From CAYTSA01 sp964440345 (lineage in GTDB: Bacteria > Desulfobacterota > Desulfovibrionia > Desulfovibrionales > Desulfovibrionaceae), in assembly GCA_964440345.1 (NCBI GenBank), contig CAYTSA010000128.1, positions 1 to 8,084 on the forward strand: a DNA stretch of 8,084 bases, written 5' to 3'. Position 1 is the first letter of the stretch. Every line of letters starts with the position of its first letter. The translations under genes were made by a program, and so were the position numbers. The notes beneath the pieces were generated by a model, which saw only the letters and a program-made list of their open reading frames with translations, was not told the DNA's origin and searched no databases. Below, one piece after another: positions 6,606 through 8,084 of the stretch.

Positions 6606-6680
6606 CACGCCTGACTCATGCACGCCTGTCGCATGCACGCCTGTCGCATGCACGCCTGTCGCATGCACGCCTGACGCATG
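6606..6680. repeat. Five-copy 15-bp tandem repeat just after cheB
   Basis: Five head-to-tail 15-bp units run from 6606 to 6680. The central three are identical (cacgcctgtcgcatg) and the outer two differ at one or two bases. The array begins one nt after the cheB stop codon and lies upstream of the candidate terminator. Unit junctions form GCATGC palindromes; in minus-strand RNA neighbouring units can pair over 8 bp with two wobbles (UGCAUGCG with UGCAUGCG) around a 7-nt loop. All three minus-strand frames are open through the array, as expected for a 15-bp period. There are no spacers, so it is not a CRISPR. Function unknown. Confidence 0.95.
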
Positions 6681-6681
6681 C

Positions 6682-7764
6682 TCACTTATGGATATTGGCT
6701 ATTATTGCGTCGCCCATGTCGTCAATGTCAATTATTTCGTCAGCCATTCCCCCGTCCACAATGGCTTTAGGCATGCCGTAGACCACACACGTCCTGTCGC
6801 TTTGCGCCAAAACCCGCCCCCCTTTTGCCTTCAGAGCCTTGACTCCTTCCGCGCCGTCGCTGCCCATGCCAGTGAGCACCACGCCTAGCGCCCGCCCTCC
6901 GCACGCTCGGGAAACAGATTCAATGAGCACGCTGGCCGACGGCTTGTACAACGCATCAGCCGGCTCTGCAGTCACCTTGATCGCCATCCCGGGACCGCGT
7001 TTTTCCAGCAACAGGTGTTTGCCGCCTGGCGAAATATACACCCAGCCCGGCTGAGCCCTTTCCCCGTCTTCAGCCTCCTTGACCTGGACCTTGGCTACGC
7101 CGTTGAGCCGGGCGGCAAAAGGCCCTGTAAACGCCGCAGGCATGTGCTGGGCAATGAGCACCGGCGCTGGAAAATTGGCCGGCAAACAAGACAGCACCTT
7201 TTGCACGGCCGGGGGGCCGCCTGTGGAGACGCCAATGGCCACCACGTCGCGCTTGACTGGACCAGCCGGCCGGGGAGCCAGCTTAGCTGGCTGCTGGGCC
7301 TGGCCAGGAGCAGGACTGGCCGGCCGGGCCGGCTGCGGGCGGGCGCGCACGGGTCGGGGCGCGCGAAACGGCCTGCGGCCCAGCTCTTTGACCTTGGCCC
7401 GCAGCTGTTCTTCTATCTTGACGATGTCCAAAGAAACCTTGGAAAGCTGCTTGGGAATAAAATCAACCGCCCCCAACTCCATGGCCTGCAAGGTGGCCTC
7501 AGCGCCCTCGGTGGTCAACGAGCTGATCATCAGCACTGGCCGCGGCATCTCCATCATCACCGTGCGCAGCGCCGTCAAGCCGTCCATCTTTGGCATTTCA
7601 ATGTCCATGGTCACAACCTTGGGGTCGTGCTTGCGGATCATTTCCAACCCTTCGACGCCGTTACGGGCTGTGGCGACGACCTTGATTTCCGGGTCTTTCT
7701 CCAGCATGCTGGCAATGGCGTTGCGCATGAAGGCGGAGTCGTCAACAACAACAACTGTAATCAA
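6682..7764 (-). CDS. cheB: Chemotaxis response regulator and receptor methylesterase/deamidase CheB
   Basis: Removes methyl groups from, and deamidates, chemoreceptors when phosphorylated by CheA. 360 residues, near the usual 350. The receiver domain (1-120) has Asp8-Asp9, phospho-acceptor Asp54 in TMDIEMPKMDG and Lys105. A basic, Arg/Pro/Ala-rich linker covers about 130-172. The esterase domain (173-358) carries the full catalytic set: Ser180 in GVSTGG, His207 in AQHMP and Asp303 in TGMGSDG. The start is TTG at 7764: AGGAG (7775-7771) lies six nt upstream, an in-frame TAG at 7776-7774 excludes extension, and the receiver begins immediately (ITVVVVDD). It is divergent from the tRNA and is followed by a repeat array and a candidate terminator, so it may be its own transcription unit despite sharing the cluster. 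All key residues are intact. Confidence 0.97.
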   Translation of the reverse strand: MITVVVVDDSAFMRNAIASMLEKDPEIKVVATARNGVEGLEMIRKHDPKVVTMDIEMPKMDGLTALRTVMMEMPRPVLMISSLTTEGAEATLQAMELGAVDFIPKQLSKVSLDIVKIEEQLRAKVKELGRRPFRAPRPVRARPQPARPASPAPGQAQQPAKLAPRPAGPVKRDVVAIGVSTGGPPAVQKVLSCLPANFPAPVLIAQHMPAAFTGPFAARLNGVAKVQVKEAEDGERAQPGWVYISPGGKHLLLEKRGPGMAIKVTAEPADALYKPSASVLIESVSRACGGRALGVVLTGMGSDGAEGVKALKAKGGRVLAQSDRTCVVYGMPKAIVDGGMADEIIDIDDMGDAIIANIHK

Positions 7765-7770
7765 GTTCAG

Positions 7771-7775
7771 CTCCT
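7771..7775 (-). promoter_or_regulatory. Shine-Dalgarno AGGAG that selects the TTG start of cheB
   Basis: AGGAG on the minus strand lies six nt upstream of the TTG at 7764. It overlaps the in-frame TAG (7776-7774), so no longer protein is possible. The next in-frame ATG would be Met13, inside the receiver and past its conserved Asp pair. Confidence 0.85.
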
Positions 7776-7782
7776 AAAGTAC

Positions 7783-7802
7783 GCTGGCTACATGCAACCA
7801 GC
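7783..7802 (-). promoter_or_regulatory. Small hairpin in the cheB leader
   Basis: Minus-strand RNA GCUGGUU (7802-7796) pairs with AGCCAGC (7789-7783), 7 bp with one G-U, around a six-nt loop. It lies seven nt upstream of the AGGAG of cheB. No U-tract follows. It could affect mRNA stability or ribosome access, but a stem this short could be chance. Confidence 0.35.
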
Positions 7803-7870
7803 TAAAAACAGACGATATTTTTGAGCAACAGGTGACTAGTCCCTTGCCGTGTAAAAGGCGACTTGAACAG

Positions 7871-7899
7871 ACTTTACGGAATACCGGAAGCTTTGACAA
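7871..7899 (-). promoter_or_regulatory. Sigma70-like promoter candidate for cheB
   Basis: On the minus strand TTGTCA (7899-7894, five of six to TTGACA) is separated by exactly 17 nt from TAAAGT (7876-7871, four of six to TATAAT). Transcription would start near 7864, giving a leader of about 100 nt that includes the small hairpin. I saw no convincing sigma28 or sigma54 flagellar-type promoter in the same gap. Confidence 0.4.
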
Positions 7900-7957
7900 C
7901 GGGCAATTTTCTGCTTGCGTCCTCCGAAACATTCAGATAAGGGTATCGTTTCCGTGT

Positions 7958-8035
7958 CGGGATGTGGCTCAGTTTGGTTAGAGCGCAGCGTTCGGGACGC
8001 TGAGGCCGGTGGTTCGAATCCACTCATCCCGACCA
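7958..8035 (+). tRNA. tRNA-Pro, anticodon CGG
   Basis: A full cloverleaf can be drawn. The acceptor stem is CGGGATG with CATCCCG, the D arm is GCTC/GAGC with a GG-containing loop, and the anticodon stem CAGCG/CGCTG carries loop TTCGGGA (anticodon CGG at 7993-7995, reading codon CCG). The T arm has TTCGAAT, with one G-T closing pair. C1-G72 with discriminator A73 fits bacterial proline tRNA identity, and CCA (8033-8035) is encoded. It is transcribed away from the che cluster. A weak promoter (TTGCGT at 7915, GATAAG at 7936, 15-nt spacer) could start about 10 nt before the mature 5' end. A terminator follows nine nt after CCA, so it is probably a single-gene unit. Confidence 0.97.
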
Positions 8036-8043
8036 GATATTTC

Positions 8044-8082
8044 AGGCGGCTACAGAAAAACACTGTGGCCGCCTTTTCTTTT
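8044..8082 (+). terminator. Rho-independent terminator of tRNA-Pro
   Basis: Arms 8044-8055 (aggcggctacag) and 8063-8074 (ctgtggccgcct) form a 12-bp, GC-rich stem with one G-U wobble and a seven-nt A-rich loop, followed by a T-rich tract ttttctttt. On the opposite strand the sequence after the stem is not T-rich, so it acts on the plus strand only. Confidence 0.93.
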
Positions 8083-8084
8083 GG

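Noticed and set aside
6606..6680. CRISPR-like array
   Set aside because: Repeat units are contiguous with no spacers, only 15 bp, and no cas genes are visible.
7847..7877. Sigma28 (FliA) type promoter starting with TAAAG before cheB
   Set aside because: The spacing to GCCTTTTA is 13 rather than 15 nt after TAAA, and the GCCGATAA box is poorly matched.
7893..7921. TTGACA on the plus strand as the tRNA promoter -35
   Set aside because: The hexamer at the right spacing (tgcgtc) does not resemble a -10 box, and the start would lie over 25 nt before the tRNA.
7836..8063. Minus-strand open frame of 75 codons containing MSGFEPPASASRTLRSNQ
   Set aside because: It is the antisense of the tRNA-Pro gene and its terminator. 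Such frames, with this kind of peptide, are common false gene calls opposite tRNAs.
1..8084. Insertion sequences, integrase genes, attachment sites or prophage genes near the tRNA
   Set aside because: None were seen. No transposase or integrase motif and no duplicated tRNA 3' end occur in the window.

Overview
The window carries most of a chemotaxis-type signalling cluster, all on the minus strand, with a tRNA gene on the plus strand at the right edge. In transcription order (right to left) the genes are: cheB (7764-6682); a large HEAT-repeat protein (6439-4490); cheR (4483-3602); a ParA/Soj-family ATPase (3566-2793); a CheW-domain protein with a very long Glu-Pro tract (2796-1909); a stand-alone CheY (1916-1548); and the first 493 codons of cheA (1481 to the left edge), which runs out of the window. 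The order CheB, HEAT protein, CheR, ParA, CheW, CheY, CheA matches, from memory and unchecked, a che cluster of Desulfovibrio (the one holding CheA3 in D. vulgaris). With the moderately high G+C, a sulfate-reducing Desulfovibrionales bacterium is the best guess, but no marker gene proves it.

Layout: tRNA-Pro(CGG) with its own terminator (7958-8082, plus strand) is divergent from the cluster. The 193-bp gap between them holds a sigma70-like promoter candidate and a leader hairpin for cheB, which starts at TTG behind AGGAG. After cheB comes a 242-bp gap with a five-copy 15-bp tandem repeat, a minus-strand hairpin followed by six U, and a near-perfect Shine-Dalgarno for the HEAT gene. cheB is therefore probably a separate or attenuated unit. 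From the HEAT gene on, the genes are tightly packed: 6-nt and 35-nt gaps, an ATGA overlap between parA and cheW, an 8-nt overlap between cheW and cheY, then a 66-nt hairpin-bearing gap before cheA.

How the parts work together (family knowledge plus inference): CheW and CheA form the receptor-coupled kinase core. CheA histidines feed CheY and CheB. CheR and CheB add and remove receptor methyl groups. The ParA ATPase, translationally coupled to a CheW-domain protein with a long N-terminal extension, resembles the ParC/ParP pair that positions chemotaxis arrays at Vibrio cell poles. The HEAT protein has no assigned role but sits first in the transcription unit, as a scaffold might.

The most unusual property is the set of low-complexity linkers: 27 consecutive Glu-Pro pairs in CheW, a perfect Pro-Glu-Ala-Lys repeat in CheA that runs off the window, further acidic Pro-rich linkers in CheA, and by contrast a strongly basic Arg/Pro/Ala linker in CheB. 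The CheA N-terminus has two intact phosphotransfer (Hpt) domains and a third Hpt-like segment in which the histidine appears to be replaced.
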